Shown in pieces: positions 33,101-41,811 of a stretch of DNA of 44,141 nt. Every line of letters starts with the position of its first letter. Positions within the stretch are counted from its first letter, which is position 1. A program made the translations under genes and the position numbers. The notes below the pieces were generated by a model that did no database searches, was not told where the DNA came from, and saw only the letters and a program-made list of their open reading frames with translations. The stretch comes from Phoronis australis (Eukaryota; Phoronida; Phoronidae): NCBI GenBank assembly GCA_002633005.1, contig NMRA01000251.1, positions 379,901-424,041 on the forward strand, given 5' to 3'.

Positions 33101-35965
33101 TTCCCCTCCCCCTCCCACTTTCCCCAACCGGCATTACGGTGTCTAAATTGCCCAGCATCATTTTTCCAGGCCCTATATTCCGCAGCCCTATATTTCCCCA
33201 TTGCTGTGTTCCCCTGTCAGATCTCCCTTCTAATTGCTCCTTCGTTTTCTTCGTTCAATATCCAATATTTTCCTAGGTAGTGCCACGTAGGTGGCCAATT
33301 TGTCACAAAAAATCACTTACTTCAAGAGCAAAAACACATTCTAGTTCTGGATGTTTGTGCTTGGCCTTATTATGAGTAGGGTGTTTGTCTTAGGGTTAGG
33401 GTGATTCTCAGAGATAATCAAGTACTAAAAATTAACAATGACAGTCAGTTTCTGTTTGTTTTGCACAGTTTTATTTCATTGTATTTTTTATTGATTTGAT
33501 TGATTGAGTTTAATTTAGTATGCAGGAGGTACATAAGGCCTCTGGGAAACGTTTGGAGGAGGGGATTATGCGACTTTGAGAACATTGGGCTCGGGGGAAC
33601 AATATTATTGGGGAACATGCATAGGGATGTAGGAGAAAACGAGAATAAAATTTCCCAGTCATTTTGGGCTTGCAGGGGGTATCTAGACCTTGTAATGTGG
33701 AAAACGTAAAATTTGCTCCCGGTCTCAGTAAATTGATATCTTGCATGTATTGAAATGCAGAGAAAAAGCGTAGGTCTTGTAGATGATGGGGTAGGTGGTA
33801 GTGTTATACTGAACAAAGGAAATATGAGTGACCAATCAGGTGTCGAGTAGAGAAAGGTATGAATACTTAAAGGAGAATGCCACCCGATTTAATTAGTCTT
33901 TTTTACCGTATTAATCGGTCTATATCCACATCGACTCGCGTATGGTCGACCTTACCTTGCCGAGAAGTGTCGCGTTAACCTGTGAGGAAGGACGCATCTA
34001 CTTCAGTGGTTCATTTGCAGAGTGATTGCCGCTATGTTGCAATAAATCGTTCCCGCTTGTCCGAAGTACGCAGCTGCGAGCAAAGCGAGTATATCGTTTT
34101 TTCGACTTCCTCGAGAGTCCGAAATGCTTAAGATGTGGCTCGTAGTGAAGAATGAAAAGTGCCCTGTTCATATTAAGTATGAGGCCGTGAAACATCTCCG
34201 TGTCTGTGGCTGGCAGTCGTCGACAGTGAGCCTTGACGAATGCCGGTTTACCAAAGAACTATCCATACATTTCCTTGCCTGTGCATGTTCACGGCGCCTC
34301 CAGTATTTCTTGATCACTTCGAACTGATAGCCTATGAAACTTAACGATCCGCCTGCGAAGTCTTCGTCGGATGAGCTCTCGTCGGGATTGCGAGTTGCCA
34401 TGTTGACACTTATTATTTTGCGTTCTGTTTCGAAATGAATTATTCTCACCCTAAACAATGCATATATAAACTAAAACAAAGTCTGTCTCTTTAGATACAA
34501 TTTCTATTATGCCTTTGGAGTATTCGTGAGCACAATTGTCAGCCAGCAATGAATAAACCACTGCGTTACTGGCTTCAGATGCAATAAAGGTAATTGACCG
34601 GGCACGGAGGCCGTGTGTGCGCATGCTAATTCAGTGTTTGCTGACTGAAAGCTGTTGTGAAACAATAACTCGATTTTATATGCTATGGTCACATTTTAAG
34701 GGAATCTTTATTTAGATATACAAATACATTATTCACATCGTTACTGTACAACTCTTGCCCTGGCGGTTCTGTAAAAGGGCAACTTGACTTCGCGGCTCCC
34801 AACAAGTTAGTGTAGATTTGCAGTTTCGTGGCTAATTCACCAAAATAATTACGTGCACATTATTTCTTTGGGTCACAAGTATAGTCTTTTGGCGACTGGT
34901 TTATCATGGGCGGCCCTGTGATGCACCGCCCATAGACCATGGGCGGTGCAGCCCTGAAAAAGTGGGGGGCTATAGCCCCTAAGCCCCCTATGGTGCGCAG
35001 CCCATGTTTATGTTCGTGATGTCCAGTCCCGGCGGGCGCGACGGGCCTGATGGTGGGTTCCGAGGCACTAGCTGGGATAACAAGCGTTTTGTGTGTTTAG
35101 AACTGAAAAAATCGCAAGTCTAAAAGTGCAACACACAGCTATCTTTCATGTCTGTATTTCACAGAAGAATTATTCGAATTTATCACCAAACAGACCCAAA
35201 TTCCTGCATCGACCTTGATAGATTGGCCTACCGAACCTAGGAGTCCACACTCTGACCGAACTCTGTAAGCTCCCGTACGTTCAAATACCTATAAATCCGC
35301 AACAGTGATATAAAACAACACGTTTGTTCAATTTGTAAGGATTTTACATCGAAATTTGATGATTTATTGGTGTAAAACGATGCATTCAAAGGATAAGTTG
35401 ACACCAATAAGCGTGTTGTGAACGGCTGAACCGATTACGTCATTAGTTGATTTCAACACCTCCGTCTCCCGTCAAGTGTCAGGTAAAACAACTGAATTTG
35501 CTGTTTTGGAGTGGAACTACTGCTATAAATTGATACAAAATAGGTTGTTTTTGAGTGGCATTCTCCTGTAAAGTAGACGCCTGAGGATATAAATAGAGAT
35601 GCTTCATGCAAAATAAAGCCTAAGGGTTGATATAAAAGTAAATGCGACAAGTGTCAAAATAGTGATGACAAATGCACTTAACAAGTTAAATTAGATTTAT
35701 TGGAATTGTTTGCTATTTTCATGTGACCTGTCATTCATTGATCTGGTCTTGTTTTACAGCTTTGGATGAGAACACTATCTGTGTGGGTGCTGCCAGGATA
35801 GGGGCGGATAACCAGCAACTTGTGGTTGGCACTTTGTCTCAAATGACCTCAGTTGACCTCGGAGGACCTTTGCACTCCCTAGTCGTCACTGGAGATATGC
35901 ATTCCTTGGAGAAAGACATGTTAAAACAATTTGCCCTTGAGTCTTCAGTGTTTGATCAGCAGTGA
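26970..35965 (+). CDS. DPH5: DPH5, diphthine methyl ester synthase, 7 exons, intact
   Basis: DPH5 is the S-adenosylmethionine-dependent methyltransferase of diphthamide synthesis. It methylates the intermediate on the target histidine of elongation factor 2 in the cytosol to give diphthine methyl ester. Exons are 26970-27104, 28461-28585, 29469-29577, 31053-31173, 32226-32265, 32954-33057 and 35760-35965. They sum to 840 bases, 279 residues, close to the roughly 285 of animal homologues. Family motifs are GLGLGD (residues 6-11), [24 protein letters not shown] (81-94), [40 protein letters not shown] and [10 protein letters not shown]. All introns are GT-AG with matching phases. AATAAA lies at 36018, 52 bases after the stop. 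The start ATG follows from homology of the GLGLGD region. It appears functional. Confidence 0.98.
28461..28585 (+). CDS. DPH5: DPH5 exon 2 (residues 46-87)
   Basis: The acceptor is CTTGAACAG. It encodes [20 protein letters not shown] and ends in VVGDPFG, splitting the Gly codon (phase 2) at donor GTAAGT. Confidence 0.97.
29469..29577 (+). CDS. DPH5: DPH5 exon 3 (residues 87-123)
   Basis: The acceptor is CTTTTTCAG. It completes GDPFGATTHSDL and continues through [15 protein letters not shown] to donor GTAAGA, phase 0. It holds the cofactor-binding loop region. Confidence 0.97.
30723..30792 (+). repeat. 70-base hairpin, 24-base arms with two mismatches
   Basis: 30723-30746 pairs with 30769-30792 (TGCCCG.ATTTTGAGAACCAG in both arms) around a 22-base loop. 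It lies in DPH5 intron 3 on the sense strand. The size matches a microRNA precursor, but a short MITE is equally possible. Confidence 0.6.
31053..31173 (+). CDS. DPH5: DPH5 exon 4 (residues 124-164)
   Basis: The acceptor is ACTTTCAG. It encodes [20 protein letters not shown] and ends in HTLCLL, phase 1, donor GTAAGT. Confidence 0.97.
31303..31374 (+). repeat. tRNA-derived SINE head with A and B boxes
   Basis: TGGCTCAGTGGGTTATAGG matches a pol III A box region and GGTTCGAGTCC the B box. GGTCCCA and TGGGGTC can pair as an acceptor stem using wobbles. The T-stem pairs poorly and the anticodon arm is not clean, so this is a SINE rather than a working tRNA gene. It lies in DPH5 intron 4. Confidence 0.7.
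31525..31944. repeat. 5 x 84-bp tandem repeat in DPH5 intron 4
   Basis: Unit starts are at 31525, 31609, 31693, 31777 and 31861, each beginning TGTGTTCTTATTTGAA or a variant. The units are nearly identical. Because 84 is a multiple of 3 the array gives a long open frame, which is not a gene. Confidence 0.95.
32226..32265 (+). CDS. DPH5: DPH5 exon 5 (residues 164-177)
   Basis: A 40-base microexon-like exon encoding [13 protein letters not shown]. The acceptor is GTTTCAG, the donor GTAATG. Phase 1 in, phase 2 out, both matching neighbours. Confidence 0.95.
32954..33057 (+). CDS. DPH5: DPH5 exon 6 (residues 177-212)
   Basis: The acceptor is TATTTTCAG. It encodes [20 protein letters not shown] and ends KLNIET at donor GTTAGT, phase 1. 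Confidence 0.96.
34030..34215 (+). pseudogene. THAP-domain remnant
   Basis: A frame at about 34094-34150 gives FFDFLESPK, in the place of the THAP FHRFP motif. After a frameshift, 34124-34210 reads [20 protein letters not shown] then HLRVCG. This matches TWLVRVKKAALPVHAKYKAV and YRVCG of the other copy. The histidine after the last cysteine is lost (CGWQ instead of CGKH), so the zinc site is broken. Confidence 0.75.
34230..34402 (-). pseudogene. Ballast-type ORF remnant, N-terminal part
   Basis: On the minus strand a start gives [20 protein letters not shown], then IGYQFEV. The acidic serine-rich lead followed by G-Y-x-F-E is the arrangement seen before the cysteine motif in the copy at 37620. 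The cysteine motif itself is not recognisable downstream. Confidence 0.6.
34905..35010. repeat. Nested GC-rich repeat with perfect 12-bp palindromic arms
   Basis: TGCACCGCCCAT (34922-34933) and ATGGGCGGTGCA (34939-34950) flank AGACC. Further CATGGGC and GCCCATG motifs bound the block at about 34909 and 35000. It appears inserted within the decayed THAP element. Confidence 0.6.
35760..35965 (+). CDS. DPH5: DPH5 exon 7 (residues 212-279, stop)
   Basis: The acceptor is TTGTTTTACAG. It encodes [20 protein letters not shown], then the conserved [14 protein letters not shown], and ends FDQQ-TGA. Confidence 0.97.
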
Positions 35966-36017
35966 TAGAGAAGAAATAATCAGGAGTTCCTGGTTTTAGT
36001 TTTCTCATGTGCAATGG

Positions 36018-36023
36018 AATAAA
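36018..36023 (+). terminator. DPH5 polyadenylation signal AATAAA
   Basis: A canonical AATAAA begins 52 bases after the stop codon. A GT/T-rich stretch follows at about 36040-36080. Confidence 0.75.
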
Positions 36024-37205
36024 AGGTACTACATGTATATGTATTTGTCAGTTGACAAGAATGGTGTATTGGTGTATTTTAATTCATGGTGAGATATTTA
36101 TATTTAGATTATGGTTTGGCTTTAATGTCCAACTCCGTGTAATAATTGTTTGCAATTTCACATATTAAATCAATGTAGACGACTTACAATACATGTTTTT
36201 ACCTCAGAGCGGCCTTCCATCACACAAAACAACTTTTTGATGTAGACAGTTTAACATCCTGAAATTGGTCTTATAATTTCCCTTAGCTGATTTTTGGGTT
36301 TGTAAAGAACTGACAGTTCAGCATTGTTTGATGTCAGCAATTATTCTATGGACCAGGCATGGTCCCAACAAATAACGAACTTTCAGTTCTTCGCAAGCCC
36401 AGAAGTCACCTGAGTCGGAACAAGTTGAGACTAATTTGTTACCAGTAAATAGTCTTAATTCAAAAGTTTGCCTCTTTTGCTGGAACCGGTGTTTGTAGTC
36501 GTTTGTTAATTTATTAAAAACGTGAAAAAATTAGGAGACTACATCTTTAAAGAGGCGTGGAACGAGATAAACGGACTAAATTGCAATATTGAAAGTGGTT
36601 CTCTGCCACTGAAACAGAATTTTTAAAACCTGCAGCGCTGACAGCTTAACTGTGGCGAAATGCTCCTTTAAGTGAATGTTATTGGTAACAGTTGCAGTTA
36701 ACAGTCAATTGGAAGGAAAACTTCGCTGAAAATAGAAAGCAGATGTCTGTTGTGCATCTAGGCAAGGCGATAGCGAAAATGCCGTTGAAACATCTTCATG
36801 TAGCCCTTAAGTAAATAGATGTACTGATCGAAGACTGATCTTATATATAATTTTTAATCATGTGTATCCGTAACACCGTCTTCAGTAACTGGTCTAGCTC
36901 GAAAGTTCGCTTTTTGGACAAAACGCGGGTTTATAGCTGTTTGCAGGAGGAAGAGAAATCTTTTGACAAAGACCATAAAAGTTGTTACCTGGTAAACCTT
37001 TTCGACCTCCATGGTTCGACAGTCATTTTCAAACTGATGTATGTCGGGTATCCCAACGTGCGACGATCGAGTAGGCAGACCTAGAAAATTGGCTAGTCCG
37101 AAAAATGGTGTTGTATGCGGTGTCTTGTACGTTTTATCCATCTTGATTTAAATACATGTAGCTTATCTGGTCCACGTAGTTAATCTGTTGTCATTGTTCA
37201 TGGTT
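36024..37205. other. DPH5 downstream region
   Basis: I find no supportable gene. The 60-95-codon frames at 36854-37141 run on both strands and resemble nothing I know. TTAA-associated motifs near 36547 and 36672 vaguely recall the ends of the THAP elements but do not match each other well. Confidence 0.4.
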
Positions 37206-37286
37206 GAACCATTCTTCCATCAAATGATTGTAAGGCCTGGTCCCTTGAGGAGGCAGTGAAGCCTATTGTGATAGGTGCTCGCTTTC
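37206..37286 (+). repeat. tRNA-derived SINE, left half (split by transposon)
   Basis: The stretch ending GATAGGTGCTCGCTTTCTTAA resembles the A-box half of a tRNA-like SINE head. It stops exactly at the TTAA of the transposon and its continuation is found after the other TTAA at 38987. Confidence 0.6.
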
Positions 37287-37290
37287 TTAA

Positions 37291-37436
37291 AGGCGAAGGC
37301 AACCTTTTTCCATGTCATTTTGAGCTAAAATAAGGTTGGTTGGTTATCCTAGACATATTTTCCACTTAATTACAGCTTTTCGTAATTTTATTAATTACTC
37401 GTCCCCTACTGCGGAAGTGACGTTTTAGGAGGCATG
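37291..37436 (+). repeat. Left long terminal inverted repeat of the THAP transposon
   Basis: It is the reverse complement of 38840-38982 with only a few differences (for example GGC against GGT near the tip, and CCC against CGC near the ACTGCGGAAG block). It includes CATTTTGAGCTAAAATAAGG and GGAAGTGACGTTTTAGGAGG. Confidence 0.92.
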
Positions 37437-37619
37437 CGTTTCCCGCCACTTGGTTTTGCGTTGACTTTACCGTTCTGTTCTATTCTACTTTTGTTCTGTG
37501 CTATTTTTCAACAATTGTCGCCACCACTTTCCATCGGCAAGTATTCTGCGGCAAGATAGGTTAGTAGAGAACTCAACTACGTTGGATTTAGGGGCTGTTT
37601 AGTGTGTTGTAAGCTGTAA

Positions 37620-38015
37620 ATGGCTGGAGTCGGTGACCCGTATCACAGTGACCGTAGTGTGAGTGACGGAGACCTAGTTCACAGCAGTGGTGACGAGGAA
37701 TTTTTTCACGGACATTCAGTGGGTGGGTACATGTTTGAGCCCGAGTATAACGAGGCAGAGTACGCACAGGCACAGGCAGCTGTTGAGAGAAACGAGGCGG
37801 CTACTGAGGACAGACGTGGTGACACATCTTGGTGCAAATGCACTGTGTGCGTTGTTATGCCTACCTCAATGGAATGCTTGTGCTGTTCAGAGTTCGATGA
37901 GGCCAAGCCACTACTGGACACGGTTAAGTGGACCTCCGGCATACCACGGACAGAGGAACAACTGTCCCACTTGCCAGAGTGTCCCGCGACACACTCCCAC
38001 TGGATGGTGACCTGA
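37620..38015 (+). CDS. P2X7 ballast-domain-like protein carried by the transposon, 131 aa
   Basis: An acidic, Ser/Asp-rich N-terminus is followed by GYMFEPEY (36-43), a charged helix, then WCKCTVCVVMPTSMECLCC (71-89) with the spacing C-x-C-x2-C-x8-C-x-CC. This combination is characteristic of the zinc-binding cytoplasmic ballast domain of the P2X7 receptor and of many invertebrate proteins with the same domain but no channel part. No membrane segment is present, so it is not a receptor. The C-terminus stops about 40 residues after the cysteines, shorter than the full domain. It starts about 330 bases inside the left end. Its 3' half overlaps the minus-strand THAP reading frame antiparallel. 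Function within the element is unknown; zinc binding is inferred. Confidence 0.8.
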   Translation: MAGVGDPYHSDRSVSDGDLVHSSGDEEFFHGHSVGGYMFEPEYNEAEYAQAQAAVERNEAATEDRRGDTSWCKCTVCVVMPTSMECLCCSEFDEAKPLLDTVKWTSGIPRTEEQLSHLPECPATHSHWMVT

Positions 38016-38452
38016 GCACCCAAACTGCTTACATCGTGTCGTGTGACTCCCTCGCCACACACCTGGCACCTTCTAAATAGCTCCAACACTTTAGACAAGT
38101 CCACAATAAACTTATCAAAGTTTGGCTCACCGATCTGTTCACTGGACGACGAACTGTCCTCTTCACTGGGTGTCGAACTGAGCCTGTAATCACTCCCACT
38201 ACTCAATATCGCTGCAGGGCTGCTTAGAGGCTCTGGGCTGGAGAAAACAGCACAGGGCGAATCACTACTGGTTCCAGGAATTGCACGCTCTGGGGTACGT
38301 TCGGAGGCACGGGTGACAGTAGATGAAGTGCCTCCACTGGCTCCAATCACTGTACTGGCCACAGCTCGCAAAGCTTCTCGCCTCAACTTGAAAACGCACT
38401 TCTCGGGGGGTGGCGACGGGGCACTGCCGGGAATCAACAGACGGAATGGCAT
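37885..38452 (-). pseudogene. Downstream part of the THAP protein with C-x2-C and C-x3-H segment
   Basis: The frame beginning at 38452 continues the THAP protein: PPPEKCVFKLRREALRA, a Ser/Pro/Glu-rich linker, then FDKFIVDLSKVLELFRRCQV and CGEG, with ECVAGHSGKW about 20 residues later. The Cys-x2-Cys and Cys-x3-His-x3-Trp spacing recalls a zinc-binding segment common after the THAP domain in transposon-derived invertebrate proteins. The conserved part ends near 37900, where it runs antisense to the ballast cysteine motif. No catalytic acidic core is present. The gene is truncated or frame-broken. Confidence 0.6.
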
Positions 38453-38717
38453 CCTTCTTCAGGCGTTGTTTCGCAGGGACCTTCATCAGTTCAGCGTACA
38501 AATCCCTTTCGTAACCGGAGGGCAGAAAGTGCTTGCCACACACACGGTAATTCTCCACTGCTTTGTACTTTGCATGGACGGGTAACGCTGCTTTCTTCAC
38601 ACGAACGAGCCAAGTACGGCGAAGTGTGTCATCCATCGGAAAGCGATGGAAAGGTACTCCCAAAGCGCGCGTGAGCCGATAACTAGTAGATTCCGGTACG
38701 CAGCAACAGTGTGGCAT
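38265..38717 (-). CDS. THAP zinc-finger protein, N-terminal part of the element's transposase-like gene
   Basis: The first 94 residues are a THAP domain, the DNA-binding zinc finger found in P-element and Kolobok transposases. It has N-terminal cysteines (4-6), FHRFP (23-27), the invariant Trp (36), YRVCGKHF supplying the last Cys (60) and His (63), and KKDAIPSV in the position of the AVPTIF box. The frame degenerates after about residue 95; the continuation is in the neighbouring frame (see the next entry), so a frameshift or a short intron lies near 38430-38450. It starts 265 bases inside the right end. Confidence 0.85.
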   Translation of the reverse strand: MPHCCCVPESTSYRLTRALGVPFHRFPMDDTLRRTWLVRVKKAALPVHAKYKAVENYRVCGKHFLPSGYERDLYAELMKVPAKQRLKKDAIPSVDSRQCPVATPREVRFQVEARSFASCGQYSDWSQWRHFIYCHPCLRTYPRACNSWNQ

Positions 38718-38839
38718 GTTGCCTGACTAGTAAATGAAAGCAAACGACGACGGAACTTAACACAACCGAGGTAGAACAATGACTGACTCGGCAGCTCTCA
38801 CAGTCAGACTATATGAAAAGAAATTAGCGCGAAATGCTT

Positions 38840-38982
38840 GCCTCCTAAAACGTCACTTCCGCAGTAGCGGACGAGTAATTAATAAAATTACGAAAAGCTG
38901 TAATTAAGTGGAAAATATGTCTAGGATAACCAACCAACCTTATTTTAGCTCAAAATGACATGGAAAAAGGTTACCTTCGCCT
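38840..38982 (-). repeat. Right long terminal inverted repeat of the THAP transposon
   Basis: This is the inverted partner of 37291-37436, ending GGTTACCTTCGCCT next to TTAA. Confidence 0.92.
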
Positions 38983-38986
38983 TTAA

Positions 38987-39022
38987 GTCGAGGTCGTGGG
39001 TTCGAGTCTCGCTGGGCCACAC
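38987..39022 (+). repeat. tRNA-derived SINE, right half with B box
   Basis: GTGGGTTCGAGTCTCGCTGG contains a pol III B box and T-arm. It is the continuation of 37206-37286 across the transposon. Confidence 0.7.
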
Positions 39023-39078
39023 TGCTAGACCGTTGAGTCATGTTTCTAGCTCCTAAGCTCGGTTTTAACTAAATGTTA

Positions 39079-39190
39079 ACAGGGCCGTAGGAAGCGGGCG
39101 GGCCCGGGGAGGGGGGCGAGGCGTCAGGGTTAAGCCATGCGTCAGAGTTAAGGCATGGCAGCGGACATAGGCTTAGAGCCGGGGACACCT
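39079..39190. repeat. Repeat family B copy
   Basis: It starts ACAGGGCCGTAGGAAGCGGG and contains GGCGTCAGGGTTAA, GACATAGGC and GAGCCGGGGACA, in the same order as 42880-43003. No coding capacity is visible. Confidence 0.8.
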
Positions 39191-41775
39191 TTATGAAATG
39201 CAGATTATCTTTAAACCTGGTCCAAGTCCAGTTTAAACCAGGTTTGCGCGCGGAACCATGTAGACATACACCACAGTCATCATACATTGGATGTCTCTCT
39301 TTAGGGCTTTTGGGTTAACGGGACAGTTACGGAGAGGATGGATAGGCCTCCTAGAATCGTCGTTCCCTTAAGTGTTTGTTATTTGTCTATTAATTTTTCC
39401 AAAAACTAAAACTATCAAATTTCTTAACAAGGGTATGGAGTATTTTCGGTGCATGTGTGGAGTTCAAGGGTGCGGGAACGTCATTTGTACCTACATGAGA
39501 GATTGGTATATTAACTAGTCCGAAATATGGTTTAGGGGATCGAAGATGGAATTGAAAGCGCGGCTCTGGAAATGCGGGTTTACATGCAGTTTGATAAACA
39601 GTAATTGAATCTTCACTGTTGGTGATGTGCATTGCAGATCAAAACTTTCATAAACTCCCTTATCTTGGCATGATGTGGGTACCGTGCTTTGCAATTTCGA
39701 CTAATCAAAAGTGTCGTTTGAGTAGTGTGGACATGGTGGTACATTATAATCGCGCTTACCGAATTAAGTATGCAAATAGACAAACCGGCGCTAACAATCA
39801 GTGCTGCCTCGTTAGCATGTCATTGAAAAGCTTTGGCTAATTATTTGCAGAATTGCGTGAACTGTTTGAATGCGGGTGTTCTGCTTTTGGGTTGCTAGTA
39901 CAAAAATACTATTTAGTTCGACTGGCTGGTATATCCCAATATAATACTTCTACCAAATCCTTGTCAGTAGGCTATCGCCGTGACCGAGAACTTTTCAATG
40001 GTTTGTGTTCTTTGATTGGCCTTCCGATCTGGTTGACGAGGAAATAGCCACGAGCAAGTGTTGTACAGGTATTTATCTCTTCCAAACTCAGGAGACGAAG
40101 AGAACGGGTCTAAGGCCTACAGGCCGGTTTCTGGTAAAATCGACTAGTGATTAAATTTGCGGTGACGTTTTACCTTATGGATGTAAATGAAAAATAAGTT
40201 TTATGTGCATATCGATCGGTGCATTTGCCATAACTGGATGCTAAGCTTAACCTCTGTTCTAATTAGAACTAAACTATTGGCTATGAGGAGAGTTAATTGT
40301 ACAGTCACAACCTTGTGAAAATCGAAACAGATTTACACAGACTTGAAAATGGCTATTGTGCATGGATATCCCTAAATTAAATTTGAAATGGAAACGTAAT
40401 CAGCAGGTAGACATTTTTTTCAGATGTCATTTAAAGTTGTTGTAATTTCAGGTAGTAAATCTCCGGTTTTTAAAAACTAAAAGACCCAATGTGTTATTTT
40501 TGTAGCTGCTAAGATCTTGGTACCTAATTCTCGAAATTCTAGACTTAGTTTTTGTAAATTAGGCGGAATTTGTTAACCGCCATTTATTGCCAGATAAGCC
40601 TCTGTGATTACAAAAGACCAGCCTTAAGTAGGCAGTGGCACGGGAATTGGGAGTCTAAGTCATTTCAGGGATGTCGTGAAATATCGCTTTTCAGGGACTC
40701 TGATGTTAAAATTCACCTGCAAGCATGAGGATATGTTGAAATGGCGTAATTGAAAATTTTGCTATGTTGATTACTTAGGAGAGCTAAAGGGAATGGCAAC
40801 CTATGGTCACTATACAATGTGGGGGGTCAAACGCACTGAAATGAGTCTCCGAGACTCATTTCAGTTCGGCGAACAGGGGTGGCATGGTTCGTTGGGCGTG
40901 CATATGTCCTGCTGTTGACGAATCCAATGACTTGCCTCGATTGACAAACTCGCTTCACGTGTATTACTCGTCAAAACAAAGTAAGGGCGACCGGTACAAC
41001 TTCAACCATGGAAACAGTTGATATGAACTGGACCTGGGTTCATTACAGGCGTTTTCCCGTTGCTCTCAACTTGTTCGATTCTATAGCCCAACAACAAGTT
41101 GGGAAGTTTACCCCTGTAGCCAATATCCACAACTGGTTAACTCCATTCTGGCATTTATGGTTGGAGGGCCAGCTCTCTTTTGTTCGATAATTGCGACTGG
41201 GCTGTGCTGTTAAAAATAAAAATTAAGTTATAACATATTTGAACATAAACCAATAGCATTGCTGAAATCTTTGTCAAATGGTGATCATGTTGAATCGCCA
41301 AAATCGCCCAACTGCAACCGAAGTTACGACAATCTATTCTTTCCGAATACACCAATTCACTCTGAGTTTGACTGTGTTCACATGTGGTCTGTAATAAGCC
41401 TGGTAGATAAGTGGCCTGCTTGTTGTCATAACAGGCAAAATAGTGTGCCTGGGAGATAACAAAGAAGTTAGATGTTGATCACACGCTCAGAACCCCCTAC
41501 GTCTAGTGAAGGCACTGAACGGGAAAACACTGTCATGTATTATCGGTTCTGAGCCAACTGCACTGAAGGAACTGCGTTCCTGGAATTTGAAAAACCACGC
41601 AGGTTCGTGATTCCAGGAGCTGGATCCAGGAAATCGTGAAAACTGAAATCTTTTGAAACTATTTCAGCTTACATCTAAATTTATGAAACTTGGACCTCTC
41701 CCATTGGCTCCCGAGAACGTCACGTATATTGACCGATCTAGAAAGTGTCGGCAGTCGGGTGTGCGATTGAGCTAA
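39191..41775. other. Intergenic region with no recognised gene
   Basis: Reading frames here are under 85 codons and resemble no protein I know. The only marked structures are a THAP-element-like end at 40788 and a 31-bp palindrome at 40835. Confidence 0.5.
40788..40865. repeat. Possible TIR fragment followed by a perfect 31-bp palindrome
   Basis: CTAA then AGGGAATGGCAACC resembles the ends of the two THAP elements (AGGCGAAGGCAACC). At 40835-40865, ACTGAAATGAGTCTC and GAGACTCATTTCAGT are perfect complements around one base. I found no opposite end. Confidence 0.4.
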
Positions 41776-41811
41776 CAGACAAACCTCATCGAAGAATCTG
41801 CTGTCAAAGTT

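Larger units (their letters stand above)
33871..35567 (-). mobile_element. Decayed THAP/P2X7-ballast transposon, copy 2, in DPH5 intron 6
   Basis: The left end is TTAA then AGGAGAATGCCAC. The right end is the reverse complement GTGGCATTCTCCT followed by GTAA, a one-base-changed TTAA. The 1697-bp span is almost the length of the copy at 37291-38982, and the gene order is the same but inverted: a THAP remnant near the left end on plus and a ballast-type N-terminus on minus, convergent. The terminal repeat is only about 13 bp here. The middle between the two starts is shorter than in the other copy and the right part contains a nested repeat, so the matching total length may be coincidental. Confidence 0.65.
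37291..38982. mobile_element. THAP/P2X7-ballast transposon, copy 1, 1692 bp, TTAA target duplication
   Basis: TTAA at 37287-37290 and 38983-38986 flanks the element. Its ends start AGGCGAAGGCAACC and AGGCGAAGGTAACC. Inverted repeats run for about 125-145 bp at over 95% identity, up to the GGAGGCA block near 37431 and 38846. Between them are two convergent reading frames: a ballast-like protein on plus and a THAP protein on minus. THAP plus TTAA is the known signature of Kolobok-type DNA transposons; piggyBac also uses TTAA but lacks THAP. The near-identical ends imply recent mobility. The THAP frame is short and frame-broken, so it probably depended on another transposase source. Confidence 0.9.

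Noticed and set aside
36547-36676. A small TTAA-flanked MITE after DPH5
   Set aside because: Both sides have TTAAAG-like ends, but the terminal sequences beyond the first few bases do not match each other.
37620-38015. A P2X7 purinergic receptor gene
   Set aside because: Only the cytoplasmic ballast-like cysteine motif is present. There are no membrane segments or extracellular channel domain, and the frame lies inside a transposon.
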